From positions 1 through 64,000 of the forward strand of contig NZ_JACAPG010000006.1 of the NCBI RefSeq assembly GCF_013385825.1: a stretch of DNA of 64,000 nucleotides, written 5' to 3'. The notes beneath the pieces were generated by a model that made no database searches, was not told where the DNA came from, and saw only the letters and a program-made list of their open reading frames with translations. The DNA comes from Pseudomonas reactans (GTDB taxonomy: Bacteria > Pseudomonadota > Gammaproteobacteria > Pseudomonadales > Pseudomonadaceae). Shown here one piece after another: positions 1 to 9,576 of this stretch (positions are counted from its first letter, which is position 1; every line of letters starts with the position of its first letter). Position numbers and translations under genes: made by a program.

Positions 1-47
1 ATGGTAGTGTGGGGTTTCCCCATGTGAGAGTAGGTCATCGTCAAGAT
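1..47 (+). rRNA. rrf: 5S ribosomal RNA, 3' end (partial)
   Basis: The first ~47 bases match the 3' third of Pseudomonas 5S rRNA as I know it: the helix around GTGGGGTTTCCCCAT, then GAGAGTAGGTCATCGTCAAG. The rest of the rRNA operon lies left of the window. A strong terminator follows directly. Confidence 0.9.
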
Positions 48-56
48 TAAATTCCG

Positions 57-92
57 AAACCCCATTTGCGAAAGCAGATGGGGTTTTGTTTT
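57..92 (+). terminator. Rho-independent terminator of the rRNA operon
   Basis: A GC-rich stem (AAACCCCA...TGGGGTTT) with a GAAA-capped inner stem is followed by TTGTTTT. It sits just after the 5S rRNA 3' end and should end rRNA operon transcription. Confidence 0.85.
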
Positions 93-203
93 GGGCGGTC
101 GAAAAGTTCAGCACCGCAAATCCCCCGACAAATTTGCACAGTTATTTCTGAACCAGACCACTAGAATAGGCACCTAACCTTTTTTAGAGTCTGAGCCCTA
201 CCT

Positions 204-863
204 ATGCCCGATCCGGTTGATGCCCTTGAGGTGTCGGATTTACCACTGGACGACCTGGTGGCATGCCATGAGTGCGATTTACTGATGCGCAAACCAGTGC
301 TCGCCCTCGGCGAAAAAGCCCAATGCCCGCGTTGCGGTTACGAGCTGTACGCTCACCGCCATAACGTCGTTGAGCGAAGCCTTGCCTTGGTGCTGGCGGC
401 GTTGCTGTTGTACATCCCCGCGAACTTTCTGCCGATCATGCAGCTCAATCTACTTGGGCAGTCCTCCGAAGACACCGTCTGGAGCGGCGTCGTCGCCCTG
501 TTCGATACCGGCATGCAAGGCGTCGCCGCTGTCGTCTTCCTGTGCAGCATGGGTATTCCCTTGCTCAAGCTGCTCTGCCAGTTGGCAGTGTTGCTCAGCA
601 TCCGATGGAACATCGGCCGCAGTTATGGACTGCTGTTGTACCGCATCTACCATCACATGAAAGACTGGGGGATGCTGGAGGTCTACCTGATGGGCGTGCT
701 GGTAGCGATCGTTAAACTCGCCGATATGGCCGCCATCACGGTAGGTCTCGGTCTTGTCTGCTTTGTCAGCTTGTTAATGGTTCAGGTATTGCTTGAGGTG
801 GTGATGTCGCCCCACCAGATCTGGCAAGCGTTGTCAGGAGAGGATGAACATGCGGGCGATTGA
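204..863 (+). CDS. pqiA: PqiA-domain inner-membrane protein (first half of a split PqiA/LetA)
   Basis: Paraquat-inducible protein A family, 219 aa. An N-terminal zinc-ribbon-like cysteine set is visible (C21-x2-C24 and C41-x2-C44), followed by about four hydrophobic helices, the first near residues 59-80. E. coli PqiA and LetA carry two such domains in one ~420-aa chain. Here the second domain is a separate gene overlapping this one by 20 bp. With the MCE protein downstream it should form an inner-membrane and periplasm-spanning lipid-transport complex. The ribosome binding site is weak. Confidence 0.85.
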   Translation: MPDPVDALEVSDLPLDDLVACHECDLLMRKPVLALGEKAQCPRCGYELYAHRHNVVERSLALVLAALLLYIPANFLPIMQLNLLGQSSEDTVWSGVVALFDTGMQGVAAVVFLCSMGIPLLKLLCQLAVLLSIRWNIGRSYGLLLYRIYHHMKDWGMLEVYLMGVLVAIVKLADMAAITVGLGLVCFVSLLMVQVLLEVVMSPHQIWQALSGEDEHAGD

Positions 864-1473
864 TGCAGGCATTCTGATTTGTACCGAATGCCATGAGTTG
901 AACAAACAAGACGCCGACAGCGACGAGCAAATTTGCACGCGTTGTGGTGCGCTGATCCATGCTCGTCGCCCCAACAGCCTTGCCCGCACATGGGCGCTGC
1001 TGATTACGGCGGCCATCTTGTACATTCCCGCCAACCTGTTGCCGATCATGACTATCAACTCCCTTGGTCAGGGCGATCCCAGTACCATCATGGCGGGTGT
1101 GATCCAACTGGTGCAGCACGGCATGTTCCCCATCGCCGCTGTGGTGTTCATTGCCAGTATCCTGGTGCCAACGTTCAAGCTGGTCGGCATAGGTCTGCTA
1201 CTGTTCTCGGTGCAGCGTCGCCAACCGCTGTCCGCGCAACAACGCATTGTGATGTACCGCTTTATCGAATTCATTGGCCGCTGGTCCATGCTGGATATCT
1301 TCGTGATCGCCATCCTGGTGGCGGTTGTAAACTTTGGGCGCCTTGCCAGTGTCGAGGCCAATCTCGGCGCGGCAGCGTTCGCCAGTGTGGTGATCTTGAC
1401 GATGCTTGCCGCAGTAACTTTCGATCCCCGACTGATTTGGGATAACACGGAGTCGGACGACGACCATGAGTGA
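844..1473 (+). CDS. PqiA-domain inner-membrane protein (second half)
   Basis: A second PqiA-family protein of 209 aa. It again starts with paired cysteines (CTEC and CTRCG) and has four predicted membrane helices. It shares motifs with the preceding gene, such as the YIPANLLPIM stretch at the first helix. It overlaps the upstream gene by 20 bp and the downstream MCE gene by 8 bp, so the three are very probably translated from one message. Functionally it should supply the second domain of a two-domain PqiA/LetA. Confidence 0.85.
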   Translation: MNMRAIDAGILICTECHELNKQDADSDEQICTRCGALIHARRPNSLARTWALLITAAILYIPANLLPIMTINSLGQGDPSTIMAGVIQLVQHGMFPIAAVVFIASILVPTFKLVGIGLLLFSVQRRQPLSAQQRIVMYRFIEFIGRWSMLDIFVIAILVAVVNFGRLASVEANLGAAAFASVVILTMLAAVTFDPRLIWDNTESDDDHE

Positions 1474-3769
1474 TTTGCCTAAAGCTAAAACCCGCCCAGC
1501 CTCCAACTGGTCGGCCATTTGGGTGCTGCCCCTGATTGCCCTGATCATCGGTGGCTGGCTGGGGTGGCGTGCCTATTCCCAACAGGGCATCGATATCCAG
1601 GTGCGCTTTGAAAGCGGTGAAGGCATCCAGGTCAACAAGACCGAAGTGGTCTACAAAGGCATGCCGGTGGGTAAGGTCAAGGCGCTGGCCTTGGATGACG
1701 AAGGCAACAATCGCGGGGTGATCGCCACCATCGAGATGAACAAGGACGTCGACCAGTACCTCAAGACCAACACGCGTTTCTGGCTGGTCAAACCGAGCGT
1801 CACCCTCGCCGGTATCACCGGCCTGGAAACCCTGGTGTCAGGTAACTACATCGCCGCGAGCCCTGGCGACGGGGAGCCCACACGCAAATTCAAGGCGCTC
1901 TCCGAAGAGCCGCCTTTGTCCGATGCCAAGCCCGGCCTGCACCTGACCGTCAAGGCCGACCGCCTTGGCTCACTCAACCGTGGCAGTCCGGTGTTCTACA
2001 AACAGATCCAGGTCGGCCAGGTCAAAAGCTACCTGCTTTCCGAAGACCAGAGCACGGTCGAGATCAAGGTCTACATCGAACCCACCTACGCCAGCCTGGT
2101 GCGTAAACACACACGTTTCTGGAACGCCAGCGGCATCAGCATCGACGCCAACCTGTCCGGTGTGAAAGTCCGTAGCGAATCGCTCTCCAGTATCGTCGCC
2201 GGCGGTATCGCCTTCGCCACGCCGGAGAATCGCAAAGACAGTCCGCCCACCGATCCGAGCCTGCCCTTCCGTTTGTATGAAGATTTCGATGCGGCCGCTG
2301 CCGGCATCAGGGTCAAGGTCAAGCTCACCGACTTCGAAGGCCTGCAGGCGGGGCGCACCCCTGTCATGTACAAAGGCATCCAGGTCGGCAGCCTGAAAAC
2401 CCTGAAGATCAACCCAGACCTTTCCAGTGCCAACGCAGAACTGACGCTCGATCCCCTGGCCGAAGATTACCTGGTACAGGACACTCAATTCTGGGTCGTC
2501 AAACCTTCCATATCCTTGGCAGGTATCACCGGGCTTGAGGCCTTGGTCAAGGGTAACTACATCGCCATTCGCCCAGGCGACAAAGGCACCCCTCCACAAA
2601 GGGAGTACGTGGCCCGGGCCAAGGCCCCACCATTGGACCTGCGCTCGCCAGGCCTGCACATGGTGCTGTTCACCGACAACCTCGGCTCCCTGGATGTCGG
2701 CAGCCCGATCCTCTACAAGCAGGTCAAGGTCGGCTCGGTGCAGAGCTACCAGTTCTCGCGCAAGAACAAGCAACTGGTGATCGGCGTCCACATCGAGAAG
2801 GAATACGAAAACCTGGTCAACGGCTCGACGCGCTTCTGGAACGCCAGCGGCGTCACCCTGACCGGTGGCCTCACCGGCGGCATCCAGGTCAAGAGTGAAT
2901 CCCTGGCCAGCCTGATGGCCGGCGGCATCGCCTTCGAAACCCCGGAACCAAACGTACCGCTGAAAAAGCGCATCCCGCGTTTCCGTCTGTTTGCAGACCG
3001 CGAAGCCGCCAACCAGCACGGCACGCTGGTGACCATCAAGGTCGACCGCGCCGACGGCATGCGCCCAGGTACTCCGGTACGTTTCAAAGGTCTGGATGTG
3101 GGCAAGATTGAAAGTGTCGACCTCAGTGCCGACATGCAATCGGTGCTGCTCAGCGCACGCATCACTCAGGTAGCAGACCGCATCGCACGCGTCGGCAGCC
3201 AGTTCTGGGTGGTCAAGCCTGAGCTGGGTCTGATGAAAACCTCCAACCTGGAAACCCTGGTCACTGGGCAATACATCGAAGTGCAGCCAGCGGCGAAAAA
3301 TGCCGGCCCACAAAAGAGTTTTGTCGCGCTGGATCAACCCCCAGAAGCTGTGCATCAGGAGGCTGGTTTGAGTCTGACCCTCAGCGCCGCACGCCGCGGT
3401 TCGCTGAAGGAAGGTGTACCGGTCACCTATCGCGAAGTCACCGTGGGCAAAGTGACCGGCTACGAATTGGGCCAGACCGCAGACCGTGTGCTGATCCATA
3501 TCCTTATCGAGCCTAAATATGCGCCACTGGTACGAGGCGGTAGCCGCTTCTGGAATACCAGTGGGTTTGGCCTCGATTTCGGTCTATTCAAAGGCGCTAC
3601 TGTGCGTACTGAATCCTTGGAGACGTTGGTTGCCGGTGGCATCGCCTTCGCGACACCGGACGGCGAGCGCATGGGCAATGCCGCCAGGCCACAACAAACC
3701 TTCCCGCTGTTCGACAAGTTTGAAGATGAATGGCTGACCTGGGCGCCTAAAATCCCACTCGGCAAATAA
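1466..3769 (+). CDS. pqiB: PqiB/LetB-like MCE protein with six MCE domains
   Basis: 767 aa. One N-terminal membrane anchor (about residues 15-35) is followed by six tandem MCE (MlaD) domains. Each is recognisable by a repeated core of the form G..V.Y+G..VGKV (for example VVYKGMPVGKV, VFYKQIQVGQV, VMYKGIQVGSL, ILYKQVKVGSV, VRFKGLDVGKI, VTYREVTVGKV). E. coli PqiB has three MCE domains and LetB seven, so six is between them. MCE rings stack into a tunnel that carries phospholipids across the periplasm. No pqiC lipoprotein follows: the next gene is convergent. Confidence 0.9.
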   Translation: MSDLPKAKTRPASNWSAIWVLPLIALIIGGWLGWRAYSQQGIDIQVRFESGEGIQVNKTEVVYKGMPVGKVKALALDDEGNNRGVIATIEMNKDVDQYLKTNTRFWLVKPSVTLAGITGLETLVSGNYIAASPGDGEPTRKFKALSEEPPLSDAKPGLHLTVKADRLGSLNRGSPVFYKQIQVGQVKSYLLSEDQSTVEIKVYIEPTYASLVRKHTRFWNASGISIDANLSGVKVRSESLSSIVAGGIAFATPENRKDSPPTDPSLPFRLYEDFDAAAAGIRVKVKLTDFEGLQAGRTPVMYKGIQVGSLKTLKINPDLSSANAELTLDPLAEDYLVQDTQFWVVKPSISLAGITGLEALVKGNYIAIRPGDKGTPPQREYVARAKAPPLDLRSPGLHMVLFTDNLGSLDVGSPILYKQVKVGSVQSYQFSRKNKQLVIGVHIEKEYENLVNGSTRFWNASGVTLTGGLTGGIQVKSESLASLMAGGIAFETPEPNVPLKKRIPRFRLFADREAANQHGTLVTIKVDRADGMRPGTPVRFKGLDVGKIESVDLSADMQSVLLSARITQVADRIARVGSQFWVVKPELGLMKTSNLETLVTGQYIEVQPAAKNAGPQKSFVALDQPPEAVHQEAGLSLTLSAARRGSLKEGVPVTYREVTVGKVTGYELGQTADRVLIHILIEPKYAPLVRGGSRFWNTSGFGLDFGLFKGATVRTESLETLVAGGIAFATPDGERMGNAARPQQTFPLFDKFEDEWLTWAPKIPLGK

Positions 3770-3778
3770 GCGCTCACA

Positions 3779-3815
3779 AAAAAGGCCGTGATCCAGAAGA
3801 TCGCGGCCTTTTGCA
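3779..3815. terminator. Bidirectional terminator between pqiB and mksB
   Basis: The stem AAAAGGCCGTGATC / GATCGCGGCCTTTT has A/T runs on both sides. It lies between the convergent pqiB and mksB stop codons and can serve both strands. Confidence 0.8.
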
Positions 3816-3830
3816 TTTCAGCGAAACAAA

Positions 3831-6671
3831 TCAGACTTCATCCAGCTCCGGCTCGTCCGCCTGTACATTCATCGTCGCCTTCACCACATCATGGCGACGG
3901 ATGTACTTCCAGTCCGCCTCATCGATATAGATCCCGTTCGGCCCGCTGCCGCCTTCCAGGTCGATTGCCACCTGCGCCGACACCTGCGGCTTCACACTGG
4001 CCAGAATCGGCACGAAGCCCAGCTGCAAGCTGGTTTCCAGCAACGCCGCCTGGTTCTTCTCGTCGATGTCCGCCGCCTCGTCGAGGTAGTACGGTAGACG
4101 CACGCGCCCGGCCTGGTCGCGGTCCATCAAGTGCAGCAACAAATACATGTTGGTCAGCGCCTTGATGGTCATGGTGGTGCCGTTGGACGCCGCGCCATCG
4201 ATGTCGGTATGGATCACCGGCTGGCCATGCACCTTGGTGATCTCGAACGCCAGCTCGAACAAGTCCTTGAGGCCCAACTGGTTGTGGTTGGCGGCCACCA
4301 GGCGAGCCAGGTATTCCTTGGCTTCTTCGTTCTTGTTGTCCTGTTCGGCGCTCTGGCTCAGGTCAAACACCGACAGTGTTTCGCCTTCTTCATACTGACC
4401 CGCACTGTGGATGATCTGGTCGATGTGCTTGAGCGCTTCCTTGTTCGGCGCCAGCACGATGCGGAAGCTTTGCAGGTTGGACACCTGGCGCTTGTTGATC
4501 TCGCGGTTGAACAGCGCCAGTTGGTGTTCAAGGCTGTCGTAGTCGCTGCGGATATTGCGCAGGGTCCGCGCAATGTCGGTGACTGCCGCTCGACGAGCCT
4601 TGCCCAGCGTCAGCGCTTCGTCGGTACGGTGTGCATAGGCGTTGATCAGCAGCTGCAGGCGACGCTCAACGTCATCCTCGCTGTCGAACTTGGCCACGCC
4701 CTTGAGGCGCACCTGCGCATACAACGCTTCGATCTGGCCATCAGCGCGCAGCAACCCTTGCCAACTGTCCTGATAGTCATTGAGCAACGGCAGCAGGTTG
4801 TCCATGGAGTCGTCGACCGGGTCCATGAACGGTGTACCGAACGGCAAGTCAGCCGGCAGCAACTGACGACGACGCAACGCGTCATCCAGCGTGCGCTGCT
4901 TGGCTTCCATATCGCCGATCTGACGGCCCACCAGTTGCAGCTTGGCCGACAGTTGCTGGACGCGTTCAGTGAAGGCATCACTGGAGCGTTTCAACTCATC
5001 CTGCGCCGCTTCCATCTGCGCCAGGTTTTCCAGCTTCTCGCCTTCTTCTGCGCTCAGGGTTTGTGCGCGGCGGAAGTCTTCCAAGGCCTTTTGCGCATCC
5101 AGCACCTGCTGGTACAACGCTTCGGTCTGAGTCTTGCTCGCGGCGCGGTCAGAGGCGACAGCCTGCTGGGTTTTCAGTTGCTTGAGTTCTTTCTCCAGAC
5201 GCTCTTTCTGGTCGCGCAATGCCGCGCGATCCGCGAGTGCCTGCAATGCTGGCGGCTCAATGTGGGAGATGTCGATGGACAGCCCCGGCACTTCAAAACG
5301 CTCGCCCTTGAAGCCGTCGAGGATCTGCTCCAGGGATTTGACCCACTGGCCATCCTCGTCCAGGGTGATGCCGTGCTCGCCCAACGGCAGGCTGAACAAC
5401 GAACTGTTGAACAGGCGCATCAGACGCTCGACGTCCTGCTGTGAGAATTCCTCCCGCAGCTTGGCGTAGCTGTTGTTGTCGGCGTGGTCGAGCTGCTGCT
5501 TGACCGACTTCAAGCGCTTTTCCAAGTCGCGCAGACGCTCGTCCAGGTCCTCGGCGCTGAACTGCCGGGACTGCGCCAAGGCCCCCGCCAATTCATCGTG
5601 CGCATCCTTGGCCGCCAGCAACTGCTGCTCCAGCACTTTCACGTCATCCACCAGGGCAAAACGATGCTTGAGCACCGACAGCTCGCCCAGCCAACGCTGG
5701 ATCCCGCTGATCTCACGCTCCAGGCGCATCAGCTCCTGCGTGCCGCCACGCTGGTCGTTCTGCAGCGCGTCCTGTTCATTGCGGTAGTGCTCGGCCTGGA
5801 TGGTCAGCTCTTCCTTGCGCGCACTGGCGTAGTCCGACCAGGTACCCAGCAACGAATCGAGCAATGGCGACAGGCGATGCAACTTGCCGCGCAGCACGTC
5901 GCGCTGGCGAACACCATTGGACAACGCCTCGACCAGCGGCCCGGCGGCGACCAGCGAGTTGTAGTCCTGCTCCATGCGTCGTACATCGCGGAAGGCTTCT
6001 TCGCACGCAGCGATGTAATCCACGCTGCCGGAACGCAGGCTGTGTTCAAACGCATCGAGGAACAGCTGCTTGAGCTTGGCCGCGGTGATTTCGCGCATGT
6101 GCAGCAGGTTGATAAACAGCGCGCGGAAGGTCTTCAGGCTCTGCTCGCTGGTGGAACGCAGCGGAATCAGGGTCAGGTCCAATGGGATCGACGTGTGGCC
6201 GCCCACCAGCAAACGGCGCAGTTCATCCGGCTTGAGTTCGTAGGCTTTCAGGCCTTCGCGCTCAAGGTTGGTGAACAGTTCTTTCTGACGCAGGCAGGTG
6301 TCGTTCTTCTGGTAGTGGGCCAGGTCCAGCTTGCCCGCATAGGCAAAGAACTGGTGACCGAAACCACCGCCCGGGCCGCGCCCGACCACGCCGATGACAT
6401 GCGGGCCGTGGGGCAGGGAGACTTCCACCAGGATGTAGCTGGTGTCGGTGGCAAAGTAGAAGCGCCGCGATTGTTCCAGGGTGTACTTGCCGAAACTCAT
6501 GTCCGACATGCGCGCCAGGATCGGGAACTGCAAGGCGTTGATCGAGGCGGATTTACCCAGGTTGTTCGCGCCATACACCGACAGCGGTTCTTCCAGCGGG
6601 AACAAGCCCAGGCTGTAACCGGCGGTGTTCAATAGGGCGAAGCGGCGGATGCCGTAGCGTTCCTTACTCAT
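3831..6671 (-). CDS. mksB: MksB, SMC-like ATPase of the MksBEF condensin
   Basis: 946 aa. The N-terminal P-loop is GANNLGKS (residues 34-41). A long heptad-rich coiled coil fills the middle, and the C-terminal Walker B region reads PYYLDEAADIDEKN. This is the short SMC-like ATPase of the Mks condensin, which acts in chromosome organisation and, in related systems, against plasmids. It is the last gene of mksF-mksE-mksB and its ATG overlaps the mksE stop by 4 bp. The next gene is the convergent pqiB, so no TOPRIM nuclease gene (mksG/jetD) follows here. Confidence 0.9.
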   Translation of the reverse strand: MSKERYGIRRFALLNTAGYSLGLFPLEEPLSVYGANNLGKSASINALQFPILARMSDMSFGKYTLEQSRRFYFATDTSYILVEVSLPHGPHVIGVVGRGPGGGFGHQFFAYAGKLDLAHYQKNDTCLRQKELFTNLEREGLKAYELKPDELRRLLVGGHTSIPLDLTLIPLRSTSEQSLKTFRALFINLLHMREITAAKLKQLFLDAFEHSLRSGSVDYIAACEEAFRDVRRMEQDYNSLVAAGPLVEALSNGVRQRDVLRGKLHRLSPLLDSLLGTWSDYASARKEELTIQAEHYRNEQDALQNDQRGGTQELMRLEREISGIQRWLGELSVLKHRFALVDDVKVLEQQLLAAKDAHDELAGALAQSRQFSAEDLDERLRDLEKRLKSVKQQLDHADNNSYAKLREEFSQQDVERLMRLFNSSLFSLPLGEHGITLDEDGQWVKSLEQILDGFKGERFEVPGLSIDISHIEPPALQALADRAALRDQKERLEKELKQLKTQQAVASDRAASKTQTEALYQQVLDAQKALEDFRRAQTLSAEEGEKLENLAQMEAAQDELKRSSDAFTERVQQLSAKLQLVGRQIGDMEAKQRTLDDALRRRQLLPADLPFGTPFMDPVDDSMDNLLPLLNDYQDSWQGLLRADGQIEALYAQVRLKGVAKFDSEDDVERRLQLLINAYAHRTDEALTLGKARRAAVTDIARTLRNIRSDYDSLEHQLALFNREINKRQVSNLQSFRIVLAPNKEALKHIDQIIHSAGQYEEGETLSVFDLSQSAEQDNKNEEAKEYLARLVAANHNQLGLKDLFELAFEITKVHGQPVIHTDIDGAASNGTTMTIKALTNMYLLLHLMDRDQAGRVRLPYYLDEAADIDEKNQAALLETSLQLGFVPILASVKPQVSAQVAIDLEGGSGPNGIYIDEADWKYIRRHDVVKATMNVQADEPELDEV

Positions 6672-7375
6672 GCGTCGGTCTCCTGTTCTTCGGCAATGGC
6701 GCGGGCCAGGGCGTCTTCTTCGCTTTCGTCGGCAAAGTCACTCAAGTCCAGCGGGTCATCGGTTTTCAGCAATTTCTCATCACTGTCTTCGTCGATGATC
6801 ACCGGTGCCGGCAGCGGCAACACGCTGTGCACGCTGGCCGCGAGATCACGGTCTTGCTGCACCGACAGGCACACATCAAGGAAACGGTGCATGGGCGGCA
6901 GGAAGCGATAGATACCGTTGTCCTCGCTGGCAAAACCCAGCTGGGTCATGCGGCGCATGATTTTTTCTTCGAGTTCTTCCTGGGTTTGCACTTCGGCCTG
7001 GATAAACAGGTCGCGGTACTTCTCCAGCAGCGACGGCAGTTCATCACGGCCGAGGCTGCCACCATCAAGCACGGCAATCGGATCGCGGCCCTGGTCGGCC
7101 AGGTGCTCGACGATGATGAAGGTGAACAATGCCAGGCGCTGGGCAGTCTTGTTCACCTGCGCGGCGGCCACGGCGGTGTCCGGCACGAAGTAGTAAAAAC
7201 CACGGGTATCGCAGACCAGTTCAAAGCCCAGGGCCTTGAACAGCGTGCGGTACTGGTCCTGGAAGTTCGACAGTTGCGCGTACAGCTCCGGGTCGCGGCG
7301 GCTGACGTGGTAACCCTTGAACAGCTCGCGAAAGATCGGCGCCAGCTGTGACAGTTCGGATAGATCAAGATGCAT
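6668..7375 (-). CDS. mksE: MksE, small winged-helix subunit of the Mks condensin
   Basis: About 235 aa from the ATG at 7375 (MHLDLSELSQ...). An ATG at 7408 would add 11 residues but lies deeper inside mksF. The protein is mixed helical with a very acidic C-terminal tail (DEDSDEK, DESEEDA), as in MksE. Position between mksF and mksB, with 11-bp and 4-bp overlaps, fits the conserved operon order. MksE binds the kleisin MksF and bridges it to the MksB heads. Confidence 0.85.
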   Translation of the reverse strand: MHLDLSELSQLAPIFRELFKGYHVSRRDPELYAQLSNFQDQYRTLFKALGFELVCDTRGFYYFVPDTAVAAAQVNKTAQRLALFTFIIVEHLADQGRDPIAVLDGGSLGRDELPSLLEKYRDLFIQAEVQTQEELEEKIMRRMTQLGFASEDNGIYRFLPPMHRFLDVCLSVQQDRDLAASVHSVLPLPAPVIIDEDSDEKLLKTDDPLDLSDFADESEEDALARAIAEEQETDA

Positions 7376-8642
7376 GAGGTGTGCTCGCGGAATTCTCGGT
7401 CGCTTCAACAGCGGCCGGGAGCAGGGCGAAGGAGCGCAGGCTGACCTGGTGCTCGGTTGTGTGGTACTCGCGGCGTTCCAGGCGTTCGCGCTTGAAGCGT
7501 TTTTCGCGGGACAGGCGCGAGAACCAGTACAGCAATTCGTCGGTGGCGCCGTCCGGTTCCTGCTCCAGCAGCCAGGTCATCAGGTCCGGCATCGGCAGCG
7601 CGTCTTCGCAGCGTTCGAGCATCTCCTTGACCGTGCGCGGCGCGCGCTGGGCTTCGCCTTTGTAGGATTTGTGCGCCTTCGGAAACTTCGCCGGTTTCGG
7701 CTCAAAGTTCGCCAGGGCGTACACATAAGCTTCCACCTGGCTGGCACTGCCGAGGAAGGTGCTTTGCGGCCTGGTGAACATCGGCATCGCCGCTTGCGGC
7801 ACTGCGTCCAGCCCTTTACGGCGGATGGCCGACAGGGCCAGCGCCGCGCCACGGGTCACGGCGTTGTGCCGGCGCGCTTCTTCACGCAGCGGCAGCAGCA
7901 GTTCCCGCGCATGGCGCAAGGTCAACTGGGCGCTGGTCTGCATTTCGAGGATGCGTGCGTGGGTGCGCAGCAGCATGTCGTCATCCACCAGGTGGCCGAG
8001 GCGCTGTTGTTCTGTGAGCATGCGCAGCAGCACATTTTCCACCTTGCGCACGCCTTGTTCGAAGGCGCCGTCGGCGTTCACCAGTTGGATCATCGGTTCG
8101 ACGTATTCGTCCCAGGTCGCCAGGACTTCGGCGTAGCGCTGGCGCAACGGGATCTGCCGGTCGCTGGTCTTGGCCCGGTCGGCCACGGCGGCGAGGGCCT
8201 GTTCGTCATTGGCGAGTTTTTTCAGCACGTCCCGCACGCGCATGTCGAGCAGGCGCAGTTGGCGGGCGAGGTCGTGGCCATCACGGATGTCGAAGGCGTC
8301 CTGGATATAACCGGCCAGGCGCTCAAGGTGGCGCAGGTAGGCTTCGATTTCCAGGCACAGGCCAAGCCGGTGCTCCTTGCGAAGATACGCCAGGAAATCG
8401 TGGATCTGCGCGTTGAGCTCGAAACGGTTCGGGCTCTTGGCGACAGGCACCAGGATATCCAGGCGAATCCACACGTCCAGCAGGCTGGTAATGTCCTGTG
8501 GCGTGCTGTCCAGTTGTTGGGCCGCCAATTGCGCGCGCAACTCGCCCAGGCTCAAGGTGCCTTGGTCGAAGTGTTCGCACAGTGGCTCAAGCAGGGCCCA
8601 GTGTTCGGCGAGGGCGCGCAAGACGCGCTTGGGTTCGATCAT
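7365..8642 (-). CDS. mksF: MksF, kleisin subunit of the Mks condensin
   Basis: 425 aa, largely helical. It begins MIEPKRVLRAL and is the first gene of the mks operon. The length and order match Pseudomonas MksF, the kleisin that links the MksB ATPase heads and recruits MksE. It is transcribed divergently from holD across a 148-bp gap that must hold both promoters. Confidence 0.85.
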   Translation of the reverse strand: MIEPKRVLRALAEHWALLEPLCEHFDQGTLSLGELRAQLAAQQLDSTPQDITSLLDVWIRLDILVPVAKSPNRFELNAQIHDFLAYLRKEHRLGLCLEIEAYLRHLERLAGYIQDAFDIRDGHDLARQLRLLDMRVRDVLKKLANDEQALAAVADRAKTSDRQIPLRQRYAEVLATWDEYVEPMIQLVNADGAFEQGVRKVENVLLRMLTEQQRLGHLVDDDMLLRTHARILEMQTSAQLTLRHARELLLPLREEARRHNAVTRGAALALSAIRRKGLDAVPQAAMPMFTRPQSTFLGSASQVEAYVYALANFEPKPAKFPKAHKSYKGEAQRAPRTVKEMLERCEDALPMPDLMTWLLEQEPDGATDELLYWFSRLSREKRFKRERLERREYHTTEHQVSLRSFALLPAAVEATENSASTPHAS

Positions 8643-8790
8643 CGGAATGGCCGGCTGGTTGGCGATTAAAAGTCGCGATTGTACTGCATCGGACGCGGGA
8701 TTTATCCACAGCCGGTCAGTGCGCAGTGGGCGATTGTTGCCGAACAGCGGTAGAATCCCCGCTCTTTAGTTATCCACAAGTGGCCGAGCT

Positions 8791-9576
8791 GTGCTTATCG
8801 AGTCCCGACGTCGCGCTTACTTGACCGCCATGCAGGTGGTCAACTGGCTGCCCCGCACCGAACTGCCGTTCGCCGCGCCATCGCGGCCCGAGCTGTTGCA
8901 GGCGCTTGAGCCCTATGAGGCGTTCGAGTCGTCTGGCGAGGAGGCGGCCGCGCCGGTGTCGGTGGTCAAGCCAGCGCCTGAGGCGCGCCCGGTCGTCGAG
9001 CGGGCGAAGATCGAAGTGCCGCGTCCATCGCCGGTGACCAAGGCGGCCAAGGTGGTCGAAGAGGCTGCGCCGGTGGTCAAGGCCCCGGTGGTGCCGCCGC
9101 CGCGTTTCGCCCTGCAATTGCTGCGGGCCGGGCGCTGTCTGCTGCTGGTGGAGTTGCCTACCGGCGAACGCTTCCAGACCCGCGACCCCGCCTACATGCT
9201 GCTAAAAGACATGCTGCGTGCCGCCGGCCTGCCCGACAGCCCGCAAATCGTCGGCGACCCGGTGCGCTGGCCGTTACTGGTACGCGGCAACATGGACCAG
9301 GGCCCGGAAGCTGCGCGGGATTTTGTGCAGGGTTTTGTCTCGGCACGTCTGGAAGACGAACCCTGTGTGTGCCTGTGGTTGATCGGCCTGCCGGCCGTGC
9401 GCTTTGCCGGCGAAGCCAATGCCGAGGCCTGGTACCGCGAACTGCAGGTCGAAAGCCTGGGCTCGGTATGGGCCCTGCCGGGCCTGGAATTATTAATGGA
9501 AGAGCCACAGCGTAAGGCTGATGTCTGGCAAGCCATGCGCCGGCTAATGGCGCGCTGGAAAACAACCGATGAGTGA
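8791..9576 (+). CDS. holD: Probable DNA polymerase III psi subunit (HolD)
   Basis: 261 aa. The N-terminal motif MQVVNWLPRTELPFA is followed by a low-complexity Ala/Pro/Val linker (about 45-105) and a compact C-terminal domain. In P. aeruginosa the gene directly upstream of rimI was identified biochemically as psi, which is much longer than the E. coli protein. The identity here rests on that synteny and the same layout. Psi joins chi and the clamp loader and helps at SSB-coated DNA. The listed start is a GTG; an in-frame ATG at 8830 is an alternative. It overlaps rimI by 8 bp. Some pipelines may call it a TonB-like protein because of the Pro-rich linker. Confidence 0.7.
   Translation: MLIESRRRAYLTAMQVVNWLPRTELPFAAPSRPELLQALEPYEAFESSGEEAAAPVSVVKPAPEARPVVERAKIEVPRPSPVTKAAKVVEEAAPVVKAPVVPPPRFALQLLRAGRCLLLVELPTGERFQTRDPAYMLLKDMLRAAGLPDSPQIVGDPVRWPLLVRGNMDQGPEAARDFVQGFVSARLEDEPCVCLWLIGLPAVRFAGEANAEAWYRELQVESLGSVWALPGLELLMEEPQRKADVWQAMRRLMARWKTTDE

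Noticed and set aside
1970..3499. 509-codon open frame on the minus strand
   Set aside because: It lies entirely inside the six-MCE-domain gene and gives Asp/Val/His-rich filler. It is a shadow caused by high G+C.
4131..6635. Two long plus-strand frames (437 and 383 codons)
   Set aside because: They are antisense shadows of mksB, composed of Gln/Leu/Arg runs without domain features.
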